Part shown: positions 47,122-55,694 of the stretch, piece by piece
How the letters are laid out: each line of letters begins with the position of its first letter
Position numbering within the stretch: position 1 is the stretch's first letter
NCBI GenBank assembly: GCA_002307135.1
Contig: DBTQ01000027.1
Span: forward strand, 186,001 to 250,000
Direction of reading: 5' to 3'
DNA: 64,000 nucleotides
Source: Bacteroidetes bacterium UBA1312
Lineage (GTDB): Bacteria > Bacteroidota > Bacteroidia > Chitinophagales > Chitinophagaceae
Notes under the pieces: generated by a model
Told to the model about the DNA's origin: nothing
The model's database searches: none
Seen by the model: only the letters and a program-made list of their open reading frames with translations
Made by a program: the position numbers and the translations under genes

Positions 47122-48255
47122 CTAGCAAACAGTTAAATAGGCCAATGCAAAAGTAAACCGACCACTCTCAGGTACCGATAAAAGTATCTTATCTCCTTTT
47201 TTAAGTACTTGTGCATGCATCAACTCTTCCACCATTAAGTATATAGATGCCGAACCAACATTACCCACTTTATTCAGATTCATAAACCATTTTTCGTCAG
47301 GGATGGTAATTGCTCTTTCAGCAAGTGATTTTTTTATACCATCAACAAAGTAGTAAGACGATACATGTGGCAACAAATAATCAATTTCGTCTGCATTAAC
47401 CTCATTTTTTGTCAATGCCAGAACCAAACTATCGGCAGCTTTTTCACAAATATTTTTATCTAATAATTTGACATCTTGCTTAATCGAAAACAGCGAATTT
47501 TTCAACCATTGATCTGGATGATAATCGCTCCATGGTTTTATCGAACCGTCCTCCAATTTGTCTCCTCCGGCATACATACAGGCCTCTAATTCAAACGCGT
47601 ATGAATAAGCTTCCATCCATTCTATTTTCAAAGAAATATCACCTCTAGGCTTATTTTCTAATAAAAATGCGCCGGCACCATCAGAAAGCATCCAACGCAA
47701 AAAATCCTTTTTAAATGCAATAATGGGTTGCTCTTCTAATTTTTTCAGATTAACTACTTCCGGTTCAAACTTGTCTGCTTGCATCCATGTAGATACTCTT
47801 TCTGAACCCGTACAAATAGCATTTTTTGTATTACCGGCTTTTACAGAAAGATAGCCAAATTTCAAAGAATTCATACCTGCACAACAAACTCCTGTGGAAG
47901 AATTCAACTCAACGGACTTATTTTTTAGTAACCCATGTACCATTGCAGCATGTGATGGTAAAAAATTATCTGGCGTTGATGTACCACATGACAACAATTC
48001 CATATCCTGAGCAGTGAAACTCTCATCAAACAGATCCTGAATCGCATTATTGGTCAATGTAGCATTGTCATGGGTAGGAATGCCATCTTTATTTATTGCA
48101 TAATAACGACTTTTGATACCATTATTCCTCAATATTATCCTTCTTGCTTTTGATGTTGCTTCATTAATTAAGCCCAAATAGTTTTCCATTTCATCGTTTG
48201 AAATAGGTTCATTAGGTAAATATTTTGAAGCTCTTGTTATATATACGTCAAACAT
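47122..48255 (-). CDS. darB: DarB-like ketosynthase III (dialkylresorcinol synthesis)
   Basis: A 377-residue KAS III-fold enzyme. TGVCCAGMNSLK holds the nucleophile (Cys125), LPHVSSYYF the histidine, and NLNKVGNVGSASIY the asparagine. DarB enzymes join two fatty acyl-derived thioesters to a cyclohexanedione, the precursor of 2,5-dialkylresorcinols. Co-location with DarA, 10 bp upstream, and with an aryl polyene machinery is the recognised flexirubin arrangement. It is larger than housekeeping FabH (about 320). Confidence 0.88.
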   Translation of the reverse strand: MFDVYITRASKYLPNEPISNDEMENYLGLINEATSKARRIILRNNGIKSRYYAINKDGIPTHDNATLTNNAIQDLFDESFTAQDMELLSCGTSTPDNFLPSHAAMVHGLLKNKSVELNSSTGVCCAGMNSLKFGYLSVKAGNTKNAICTGSERVSTWMQADKFEPEVVNLKKLEEQPIIAFKKDFLRWMLSDGAGAFLLENKPRGDISLKIEWMEAYSYAFELEACMYAGGDKLEDGSIKPWSDYHPDQWLKNSLFSIKQDVKLLDKNICEKAADSLVLALTKNEVNADEIDYLLPHVSSYYFVDGIKKSLAERAITIPDEKWFMNLNKVGNVGSASIYLMVEELMHAQVLKKGDKILLSVPESGRFTFALAYLTVC

Positions 48256-48265
48256 AATCTATCTC

Positions 48266-49168
48266 CTATATTCCTTTGTAATATCTTGATTCTCTTTGAA
48301 ATTTATTTATACTAAACACATACATAAGTATATGTATAACATAAATTATCGGCGAAATTAACCAAATTACCAAGAACAAGTAAACATTAAAAGCCTTCAA
48401 CCAATTTGCTCTTGACGTTGTTTTTTTATGGATAAAAGTGGCCCATTTCCCAAAAACAATATTTGCTTTTTTATCTATTGATACCAAATAAGGGCTAATC
48501 TTTACTGCACCATTTCCAACCAGTTGTTCCTGAAGATGATCTAAATCATTGTTCCGCAAGCAATTTAAAATTATTTCGCCAAATTGAGTAGATTCTTTAA
48601 TATCTTTTTCAGAAACACCTGGTAATGGAAAAATGCCTAAATATTTCCGCTTAATACCCGAAAACATCCAATCGACAATAGTAACTACGCTGATTAAATT
48701 ACCGACTCGATCAACTAATGCAATATTACCTTTCAGTATTGCTTGATTCGATTTCAATAACGTTTTTATCTTTTCTTGAGCCATTACCCACATATTTCTG
48801 CACCCAATCACTGTAACAACTGGCGTGTTTGCCAAAATCAGTTTTGCCTCAGGGCTTTTCAGAAAGGAGTTGATAGGAATAGACGGTGATAAAAACCATA
48901 CCTGATAACCCAATATCACTAAATCATATTTTTGCTGAAGAACTTCTTCTGGTAAAGAATTTAAAGGACAGGGTATCTGCAAAAAAGATTCAGGGAATGC
49001 ACCAAAAAAAGTATCCTTCTTCCATGGAAACGGAAATGGTTGCAGAGGCTTTATTTCATAAAATGTAATATCAGCGTCTGAAGAATTAATGAAAGCAGCG
49101 CCAATATTCTTCGCTATTTCATCCAATTGTCCGGACTGAGTATAATAAATAAATAAAATTCTTTTCAT
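48266..49168 (-). CDS. darA: DarA-like dialkylresorcinol-forming enzyme
   Basis: A 300-residue protein. The N-terminus is flavodoxin-like (ILFIYYTQSGQLDEIAKNI, with FMN-phosphate loop YTQSGQ), followed by YDLVILGYQVWFLSPSIPI and VTVIGCRNMW; the C-terminus has two membrane-like helices (about 255-285). This layout is that of DarA, the partner of DarB that gives the aromatic resorcinol from the cyclohexanedione. The chemistry of DarA is less settled than that of DarB. Confidence 0.82.
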   Translation of the reverse strand: MKRILFIYYTQSGQLDEIAKNIGAAFINSSDADITFYEIKPLQPFPFPWKKDTFFGAFPESFLQIPCPLNSLPEEVLQQKYDLVILGYQVWFLSPSIPINSFLKSPEAKLILANTPVVTVIGCRNMWVMAQEKIKTLLKSNQAILKGNIALVDRVGNLISVVTIVDWMFSGIKRKYLGIFPLPGVSEKDIKESTQFGEIILNCLRNNDLDHLQEQLVGNGAVKISPYLVSIDKKANIVFGKWATFIHKKTTSRANWLKAFNVYLFLVIWLISPIIYVIHILMYVFSINKFQRESRYYKGI

Positions 49169-49218
49169 TGTGGAACTGTTTGGGAGGTCAATCGAAGATA
49201 GTTTAATATTTGTTGAAT

Positions 49219-50871
49219 TTATACAACAGGATTTTTGAATCTTCTTTTCTTATCCGAGCGTTTTGTATTGACCCAATCGGGCCAGCTTTCAGCATCTTCA
49301 GCGTCATAAATTCTGAGTTTTTGACGATCATCTTTTATCAATAAATCATCCGCTTTGCAACCCAAAATAGCCGCTGCTGCCGCAATACCAGAATGTGTAG
49401 CCCCACCTACTCCATGAGAAAGCGTGCTTGCCCCACATAAAAATAGCTGTTCAATTTCCGATTTATTTTTATAGGAAAACGGACCTACTTGATTTAATGT
49501 TTTTTCTGTACCATATATGTTGCCATTGGTAGAATTGATATAGTATTCGTTGGTTTTAGGAGTTCCCAAAGCTACTTGAACAATATGCTGCTTGGCTCCC
49601 GGAATAACCTGCTCAATATTGTTCATAAACTTATTAATAATCTTTTCTTTGAAGATTTGATAGGCCACTCCATGATGATCTTCCATTTGATTAAAATCTT
49701 TCAAATTGGCATAATTTGCATAGGTGACCACCTCAAAATTATGATATCGTCCATTAAAGCTTGAAGGATCTTTCAATGTTGTACAACTCATAAATAAAGC
49801 AGGAAATTCAGCTCCCTCCGCACTATCTTGAGTCATCAACTCATTAAAATGAAGATCCAAATCCTCATCTCTCATCATCCATATATTTCCAGAATCTATA
49901 CCAGCCTGAGTAACGTCCATATCCAAAGTCAAAAATAGAATGAGTGTTGTAATGGAATATTTTGTTTGTGCTAACTTTTTATTCAGCTTTTTACTCAAAT
50001 GCTCCGCACCCACCATTTTTAAATATGTAGTAGATGGATCAGCATTAGACACAATATTTTTGGCAAAGATCTGCTGCCCATCTAATAATGTTACTCCTAC
50101 TGCTTTTTTATTTTCAATTATAATTTGTTGCACACTTTGTTTCACACGCAATGTCCCACCATTCCTTTTTAGCGCATTTGTCATTGCTTTAATAATACCC
50201 GAACCTCCACCCATTGGATAAAACCCACCATCAAAATAGTGAGCCATTACGGAACAATGTACCGGAAAACAGGCTTGACCGGGTGCAAGTCCATGATCAC
50301 CACATTGAATATTCAGAATAGCTTTAAGCAAAGGGTCTTTAATATGCCAATCAACGACTCTTTTCAAAGAAAACAGTGCAAATTTTCCAAAATGCTTGGT
50401 ACGAAACGGAACAGTTATTTTTTGCCAAAGACCTCTAAGCTTGGGTATCAATTGTAGTTCTAAATTTACATTTCGAACTAGCAACAAATATTTCTTTATA
50501 TTCTTCGTTTCTTTGGGAAATCTAATGGAAAGGCTTTTTTCTAGGCGATCTATACCTATGGGCAGGTCAATTGTTTCATGGTTAATTGTACAATGTTCAT
50601 AGCCGTCTTTATTCATCCTAAAGAACACCAGATCATTAGCAATACCCAAGCCTTTATAGAGTTCATTTGTTGATTGCCCTTCGTCGAGCAGACCTACATA
50701 ATGTACGCCCGGACTAAAGCGTTGTCCACCCAAAGTAAAACTATGCCCCCAGCCACCAGGTACATAATGTTGTTCTAAGACCAATACACTTTGACCAGCT
50801 CTGGCCAAGCATATAGCAGTTGCCAATCCTCCAACCCCAGAGCCTATAACGATTGTGTCAAATTGTTCCAT
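49219..50871 (-). CDS. Second CrtI-like FAD oxidoreductase of the flexirubin cluster
   Basis: A 550-residue flavoprotein. VIGSGVGGLATAICLARAGQSVLVLEQH (about 8-35) binds FAD, followed by GGWGHSFTLGGQRF, and the C-terminus shows LFLCGASTLSHGVGGATHSGIAAA, the carotenoid-isomerase-like FAD block. It is a distant relative of the oxidoreductase at 28,748-30,265. Neither has an assigned reaction; ring or polyene oxidation and cis-trans isomerisation are possible. No carotenoid genes are present. Confidence 0.75.
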   Translation of the reverse strand: MEQFDTIVIGSGVGGLATAICLARAGQSVLVLEQHYVPGGWGHSFTLGGQRFSPGVHYVGLLDEGQSTNELYKGLGIANDLVFFRMNKDGYEHCTINHETIDLPIGIDRLEKSLSIRFPKETKNIKKYLLLVRNVNLELQLIPKLRGLWQKITVPFRTKHFGKFALFSLKRVVDWHIKDPLLKAILNIQCGDHGLAPGQACFPVHCSVMAHYFDGGFYPMGGGSGIIKAMTNALKRNGGTLRVKQSVQQIIIENKKAVGVTLLDGQQIFAKNIVSNADPSTTYLKMVGAEHLSKKLNKKLAQTKYSITTLILFLTLDMDVTQAGIDSGNIWMMRDEDLDLHFNELMTQDSAEGAEFPALFMSCTTLKDPSSFNGRYHNFEVVTYANYANLKDFNQMEDHHGVAYQIFKEKIINKFMNNIEQVIPGAKQHIVQVALGTPKTNEYYINSTNGNIYGTEKTLNQVGPFSYKNKSEIEQLFLCGASTLSHGVGGATHSGIAAAAAILGCKADDLLIKDDRQKLRIYDAEDAESWPDWVNTKRSDKKRRFKNPVV

Positions 50872-50931
50872 AATTTATTTTGAGGCTTTGAGTAAATATA
50901 AATGGGATTGAGTGATTAATCACCCGAACTG

Positions 50932-51819
50932 CTAATCCTTAATTTCTATTTTATCCCAAAAATCAAAATAATTGAACCATTGCAATGGATATTTGCGCAC
51001 CATAGATTCCACACTTCGAATATAGGCTTTCAATAATGCTTGTGCATCTCTAAACTTTACTTCCGCTTCTCGGGCATATAAATGATAATGTAAATTGGCT
51101 TCTTTCATGACATATACAAATACAACAGGAACTTTTAATCTTGAAGCAATTAAAAATGGGCCTGCAGGGAAATTTGCCACCTCACCCAACAAATTGTCTG
51201 ACAAACATTTTACACCTTCAAAATACCTGTCGCCAGTAAAACAAACCAACTCATTATTAGAAAGTGCATTGTTAATCTCGAAGATATGCGACATATCCTC
51301 CTTGACCATTATAAATTTGACACTTGGTTTTTTTGAAATTTGCTCCAAATAATTTTTAATCGCAGTATGTTCCAAATCAGTAGTGATCAAATTAATCTGA
51401 AAATTCAAATCTATTTCACCAAAGAAATGCTCTGCAATTTCAAAATTACCAATATGAGCACTAATCAATACACCACCTTTGCCTTCTGCCAAAAGCTTTT
51501 TCAATATATCTACCCCATCAAATTCATAGGTAAACCGATCTCTTAACCCCGCAGAAATAGATGTTTTATCAATAAGTGTTTGACCAAAAGTATAATAACT
51601 CTTGAACACCATTAACTTCGACCTGAAGAAAGAGAAACCCAGTCTTTTATTGAAATAATAGAAAATAGCGCGATTGCTTTTCTTTAAAAATAAAAAGTAA
51701 TAAAATGCTACAAAATAGAGGATGAGATATGCCGAACGAACACCTATGTTTTTTATAAAAAAAACAAATATTTGATACCCTAAAACCGTTCCTTTAGACT
51801 TTCCATCCCACCGACCCAT
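50932..51819 (-). CDS. LpxL/HtrB-like acyltransferase of the flexirubin cluster
   Basis: A 295-residue membrane-associated acyltransferase. SAHIGNFEIAEHF (His122, Glu127) is the H(X4)D/E catalytic motif of the LPLAT superfamily, lipid A acyltransferase branch; an N-terminal hydrophobic segment (about 30-46) anchors it. GDRYFEG and FPAGPFLIASRLKVPVVFVY match blocks II and III. Because an ACP follows directly, it may use ACP-bound acyl chains. In aryl polyene clusters such proteins are thought to attach the polyene to a lipid acceptor; here it may take part in the ester or in lipid anchoring. Confidence 0.8.
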   Translation of the reverse strand: MGRWDGKSKGTVLGYQIFVFFIKNIGVRSAYLILYFVAFYYFLFLKKSNRAIFYYFNKRLGFSFFRSKLMVFKSYYTFGQTLIDKTSISAGLRDRFTYEFDGVDILKKLLAEGKGGVLISAHIGNFEIAEHFFGEIDLNFQINLITTDLEHTAIKNYLEQISKKPSVKFIMVKEDMSHIFEINNALSNNELVCFTGDRYFEGVKCLSDNLLGEVANFPAGPFLIASRLKVPVVFVYVMKEANLHYHLYAREAEVKFRDAQALLKAYIRSVESMVRKYPLQWFNYFDFWDKIEIKD

Positions 51820-51822
51820 TAA

Positions 51823-52074
51823 TTAATTTTTAGCTTTTAGCTTATTATCTATCAAATCATAAAAGCTTTGAAAAGTATCAATACCCACAAAATCTGCTTC
51901 CACCAATTTTACTTTAAAATTTGACTCTACTGTCACAACTAAATCTACATAATCAAGACTGTCTAATCCAAGCGTATCTTTTAGTATAGCATCAGGAGCT
52001 ATTGTATCCTCATCTACTTCAAACTCATCTACCAAAAAACGATTTGTCTTTTCTATAATCTCTGCTTTATTCAT
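51823..52074 (-). CDS. Acyl carrier protein, second
   Basis: An 83-residue carrier protein with GLDSLDYVDLVV (Ser39 for phosphopantetheine). Helix IV is FQSFYDLIDNKL. It overlaps the ketosynthase by 8 bp and precedes the LpxL-like acyltransferase by 3 bp, so it probably feeds that pair. Confidence 0.93.
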   Translation of the reverse strand: MNKAEIIEKTNRFLVDEFEVDEDTIAPDAILKDTLGLDSLDYVDLVVTVESNFKVKLVEADFVGIDTFQSFYDLIDNKLKAKN

Positions 52075-53302
52075 CGTTTAATTTGATTTTTTTAACAACT
52101 AATGCCGAATTAGTTCCTCCGAAGCCGAAGGAGTTGGACAAAAATATATCAACTTTTTTATTTAATGTACTAGTAACTAAATTTAATTTTCGGGAATCTT
52201 CATCCGTATTTTCTAGGTTGATATTGGGCGCAATAAAAGAATGTTGCATCATCAGGATCGAATAAATAACCTCACTGGCACCGGCCATCCAGCATTCATG
52301 TCCTGTCATTGACTTTGTTGAACTTACATAAGGATTACTTGTCCCGAAAACTTCAAAAATTGCTTTTGCCTCATTGCTATCGCCTACAGGAGTGGACGTT
52401 GCATGTGCATTGATGTAATCCACATCAGCGGGCTTGATTCCGGCTTCGTCCAAAGCCCGCTTCATAGCCATTGACGGGCCATCGACATTGGGTGTTGAAA
52501 TATGACCACCATTAGAAGAAAAACCGTATCCAATAACCTCCGCTATAATATTTGCACCTCTTTTGATTGCCGACTCGTAACTCTCCAATATCAATGTTGC
52601 AGCCCCACCACTGGGCACCAAACCATCACGTGCGGCATCAAAAGGTCTTGAAGCTTTTGCCGGCTCATGCTCTCTAGGCGAAAAAACGCCCAAACCATCG
52701 AAACTACTCATGGCATATTTATTAATTTCCTGAGCCCCACCACAAATTATAATATCCTGAAAACCATTTTTGATTAAAAAATAACCCAAGCCTATAGAAT
52801 GTGAACCACTCGCGCAAGCAGCGCTAACGGTCAAGTTAATTCCTCTCAATTTAAAAATGGTGGACAAATTCATGGTTACGGTAGAATTCATTGATTTGAA
52901 TATCGCACCTGAACCGATCAATGTTGTATCCTTCTTTTCCCTAATAATATCCGTAGCTTCAATTATTGCTTTTGAAACACTATCGTTACCATATAGAATA
53001 CCCACTTCGTTGTCATCAAAAAATGCTTCATCAATATGGGCATCTTTTAACGCATCTATAGTAGCCATATAAGCATACTCAGTCTCTTCTCCTATACTAA
53101 TTCGTTGTCTTCTACTCAACAAATTTTTCAAATCAGGTTTAGGTACCATGCCCGTTAACGCAGATCTAAAACCAAATTCTTTCCTTTCCGGATCAATTAC
53201 AATACCGGATTTACCTTGATATAAAGACTCTTTTACTTCATTTAATGAAGTTCCAATACAAGAATAAATACCCATTCCTGTAATCACTACTCTTCTATTC
53301 AT
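52067..53302 (-). CDS. Beta-ketoacyl-ACP synthase (FabF-like), third in cluster
   Basis: A 411-residue condensing enzyme with an intact triad: Cys163 (SAACASGSH), a histidine in NAHATSTPVGD and one in KSMTGHECWMAG. It belongs with ketosynthases of aryl polyene clusters that elongate with malonyl-ACP. It is preceded by FabG (18 bp) and followed by an ACP (overlap), forming an obvious elongation unit. Confidence 0.92.
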   Translation of the reverse strand: MNRRVVITGMGIYSCIGTSLNEVKESLYQGKSGIVIDPERKEFGFRSALTGMVPKPDLKNLLSRRQRISIGEETEYAYMATIDALKDAHIDEAFFDDNEVGILYGNDSVSKAIIEATDIIREKKDTTLIGSGAIFKSMNSTVTMNLSTIFKLRGINLTVSAACASGSHSIGLGYFLIKNGFQDIIICGGAQEINKYAMSSFDGLGVFSPREHEPAKASRPFDAARDGLVPSGGAATLILESYESAIKRGANIIAEVIGYGFSSNGGHISTPNVDGPSMAMKRALDEAGIKPADVDYINAHATSTPVGDSNEAKAIFEVFGTSNPYVSSTKSMTGHECWMAGASEVIYSILMMQHSFIAPNINLENTDEDSRKLNLVTSTLNKKVDIFLSNSFGFGGTNSALVVKKIKLNDE

Positions 53303-53320
53303 GTTCTATTAAGTATAGCT

Positions 53321-54052
53321 TTAAGAATAAATACCTCCATTAATATTTACGACTTCACCTGTAATATAACTTGCTTTTTTGGATACTAAAAAGCTGACTA
53401 AATCCGCCACTTCTTCAGCTTCCCCAAAACGATTAGCAGGAACTAATTTTATTAGTTCTTTTTCATCCAACTGACTGGTCATATCCGTTTTAATAAACCC
53501 AGGAGCAACTGCATTGACTGTGATATTTCGTTTTCCTACTTCTTGAGCCAAGGCTTTCGTTGCAGCTACCAGAGCTCCTTTGGCCGCAGAATAATTAGTT
53601 TGTCCAGGTGTACCCTTTACTCCGGAAACAGAAACAATATTTACGATTCGACCATATTTGTTGCGTAACATTTTTTGGATAAAAAAGTTAGTCACATTAA
53701 AAAAGCCATTCAAACTGGTATTGATAACACTCGACCAATCTTCAGGTGTCATCCACATAAATAATCCGTCTTTAGTAATTCCTGCATTATTGACAATTGT
53801 TTCAACAATAGCGTCAGGATTTTGATCTTGCCACTGACCAAGTACCGATTTCACCTCTTCAAAATCCGCAACATTAAATTTTAAAAGCTCTCCTGTGCCC
53901 CCTAACTTTCTTACCATTTCCAATGTCTGTTCTGCGGCATCTTTATTTGACTGATAATTGATCAAAAGATGGTAGTCTGTATCTGCTGCTAATTTTTGAC
54001 AAATAGCGCTGCCGATACCTCTCGAGCCCCCAGTTATTATTGCACACTTCAT
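53321..54052 (-). CDS. 3-oxoacyl-ACP reductase (FabG-like)
   Basis: A 243-residue short-chain dehydrogenase. TGGSRGIGSAIC (NADPH binding), NNAG, and the catalytic Ser-Tyr-Lys (VSVSGVKGTPGQTNYSAAK) are intact, and the end KASYITGEVVNINGG is FabG-typical. It should reduce 3-oxoacyl-ACP during polyene elongation. It lies 10 bp from the ammonia-lyase gene. No second ketoreductase occurs in the cluster. Confidence 0.93.
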   Translation of the reverse strand: MKCAIITGGSRGIGSAICQKLAADTDYHLLINYQSNKDAAEQTLEMVRKLGGTGELLKFNVADFEEVKSVLGQWQDQNPDAIVETIVNNAGITKDGLFMWMTPEDWSSVINTSLNGFFNVTNFFIQKMLRNKYGRIVNIVSVSGVKGTPGQTNYSAAKGALVAATKALAQEVGKRNITVNAVAPGFIKTDMTSQLDEKELIKLVPANRFGEAEEVADLVSFLVSKKASYITGEVVNINGGIYS

Positions 54053-54062
54053 ATAAATAAAA

Positions 54063-55583
54063 TTAATTACTCATCAAATAATCTTTCACCTTTTGTACAA
54101 AGGGATACATTGTTTGATCTTCTTTAAATGTTGGTATTATTGCTCTTAGCTCATCATACATCTTTCTGCTGACTGACGAGATTTCATCTTTTTGGGTCAA
54201 AGCGTCAATAGCCTGAACTATAGTTATCAGCTCTATACTCAGTACTTCAAATGCATTTTCAATTACCTTAGCTGTTATTACAGCAGCATTAGTACCCATA
54301 CTTACGATATCTTGGTTATCGTTATTATTTGGGATGCTATGAATATACATCGGATTAGATAACATTTGGTTTTCGGCCGTAGTAGAGGTTGCTGTAAACT
54401 GTACACCTTGCATACCAAAATTGAACCCCAATATACCTAAATTCACAAATGGGGGAAGCATTTCATTTATTTTAGAATTCAACAGATAGTTTAATTGCCG
54501 CTCTGCCAACATCGTGAGTTTAGTGATAACAATTTTTAATTTATCCATCTCCAATGCCACGTAATCGCCATGAAAATTGCCACCATGATAAACATGTTTA
54601 TTAGCCACATCTATAATCGGATTATCATTCGCCGAATTAAATTCGTCTTCGAGTATAGATGCTACATTATTAATCGTTTCCAAAACAGGGCCTAATATTT
54701 GAGGTACACACCTGAGTGAGTAATATTCTTGCACCTTTTCTTTGAAAATATCTTCTGTATTTTCACCTGTGTATAAATGTTCTTCCCTTTTTCTAATCAA
54801 TTGGCTATCGGCAAGATGCTCCCGCATTCTTTGGGCAACTTCTTGCTGCCCTATATGACGCTTTGTACTATTTAATTCAGCCGAAAAATGATCATCATAA
54901 GCACTTACAATCTCATTGATCGCACAAGAGCATTTCAAGGACCAATCCAATAATTTTTTAGCGTAATATACATTCACAACCCCAATTCCTGTCATTACAG
55001 AAGTTCCGTTCATCAAAGCTAAACCTTCTCTTATTTCAACTTTTATTGGAGTTAGGTTTTCTATTTCAAAAACCTCCCTTGTACTTTTTCTTGCTCCTTT
55101 GTAAAAGACTTCTCCTTCTCCAATCAAGACTAGAGCCAAATGCGCTAGTTGCACTAAATCGCCACTTGCCCCTACACCACCATGTTCAAAAATCAAAGGT
55201 GTAATATCTCTGTTGATCAATTCCTTCATCAAATTAATGACAGATGGGTGAACACCCGAATACCCCAAAGCAAGTGTATTAAGCCTCGCCAAAATAGCCG
55301 ATTTAACACATAAAGCATTGAGCGGCTTACCCGTACCTGATGAATGGCTTCTTATTAAATTGTATTGTAACTGAATACGATCTTGGTCTTTAATTCTATA
55401 TTGAGCCATGGGTCCAAAACCCGTGTTTACACCATATATTACCTTATTAACCGAAAAGCTTTTTAAAAAATCAAAACTATTGTTTACTCTATCTATTACC
55501 AATTTATCAATATCTATTTTATTGCTTCCAAATACAATAGATTCAAATTCTTGTAAACTTAAATATTCGTTTATAGTACTCAT
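54063..55583 (-). CDS. Tyrosine ammonia-lyase (HAL/PAL family)
   Basis: A 506-residue aromatic amino acid ammonia-lyase. GGVGASGDLVQLAHLAL contains Ala139-Ser140-Gly141, which cyclises to the MIO prosthetic group; Tyr50 (VIYGVNTGFG) is the catalytic tyrosine. The protein closely resembles the tyrosine-specific enzyme of Flavobacterium johnsoniae as I remember it. It would release 4-coumarate as the starter of the aryl polyene. The substrate-selecting pair is Ser79-His80, a pattern often quoted for histidine enzymes, but no other histidine-use genes are nearby. First gene of the minus-strand operon. Confidence 0.88.
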   Translation of the reverse strand: MSTINEYLSLQEFESIVFGSNKIDIDKLVIDRVNNSFDFLKSFSVNKVIYGVNTGFGPMAQYRIKDQDRIQLQYNLIRSHSSGTGKPLNALCVKSAILARLNTLALGYSGVHPSVINLMKELINRDITPLIFEHGGVGASGDLVQLAHLALVLIGEGEVFYKGARKSTREVFEIENLTPIKVEIREGLALMNGTSVMTGIGVVNVYYAKKLLDWSLKCSCAINEIVSAYDDHFSAELNSTKRHIGQQEVAQRMREHLADSQLIRKREEHLYTGENTEDIFKEKVQEYYSLRCVPQILGPVLETINNVASILEDEFNSANDNPIIDVANKHVYHGGNFHGDYVALEMDKLKIVITKLTMLAERQLNYLLNSKINEMLPPFVNLGILGFNFGMQGVQFTATSTTAENQMLSNPMYIHSIPNNNDNQDIVSMGTNAAVITAKVIENAFEVLSIELITIVQAIDALTQKDEISSVSRKMYDELRAIIPTFKEDQTMYPFVQKVKDYLMSN

Positions 55584-55624
55584 TAACCCACTTTGTTTAA
55601 TAAATTAAGTAGCCAAAATTGTTT

Positions 55625-55632
55625 TAACTTTG
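55625..55632 (+). promoter_or_regulatory. -7 element for the halogenase-like gene
   Basis: TAACTTTG is an exact TAnnTTTG match about 63 bp upstream of the plus-strand ATG at 55695. No TTTG was found at the usual -33 distance. Confidence 0.45.
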
Positions 55633-55658
55633 AAATAATTATACTTACTTTGAAGGGT

Positions 55659-55666
55659 CAAAAGTA
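55659..55666 (-). promoter_or_regulatory. -7 element for the main pigment operon
   Basis: CAAAAGTA is TACTTTTG on the minus strand, an exact TAnnTTTG match. Transcription would begin near 55652, giving a leader of about 70 nt before the ammonia-lyase ATG. The same TACTTTTG occurs before the LiaF-like operon (60463-60470). It lies between the plus-strand -7 element and the halogenase-like start, so the divergent transcription units overlap. Confidence 0.5.
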
Positions 55667-55694
55667 GCATAAAAAACAGGAAAAACTTAAACGT

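Noticed and set aside
19330..50871. Carotenoid pathway, suggested by a prenyl synthase and two CrtI-like proteins
   Set aside because: No phytoene synthase, cyclase or hydroxylase, and the prenyl synthase is outside the pigment operon; the CrtI-like proteins sit among aryl polyene genes.
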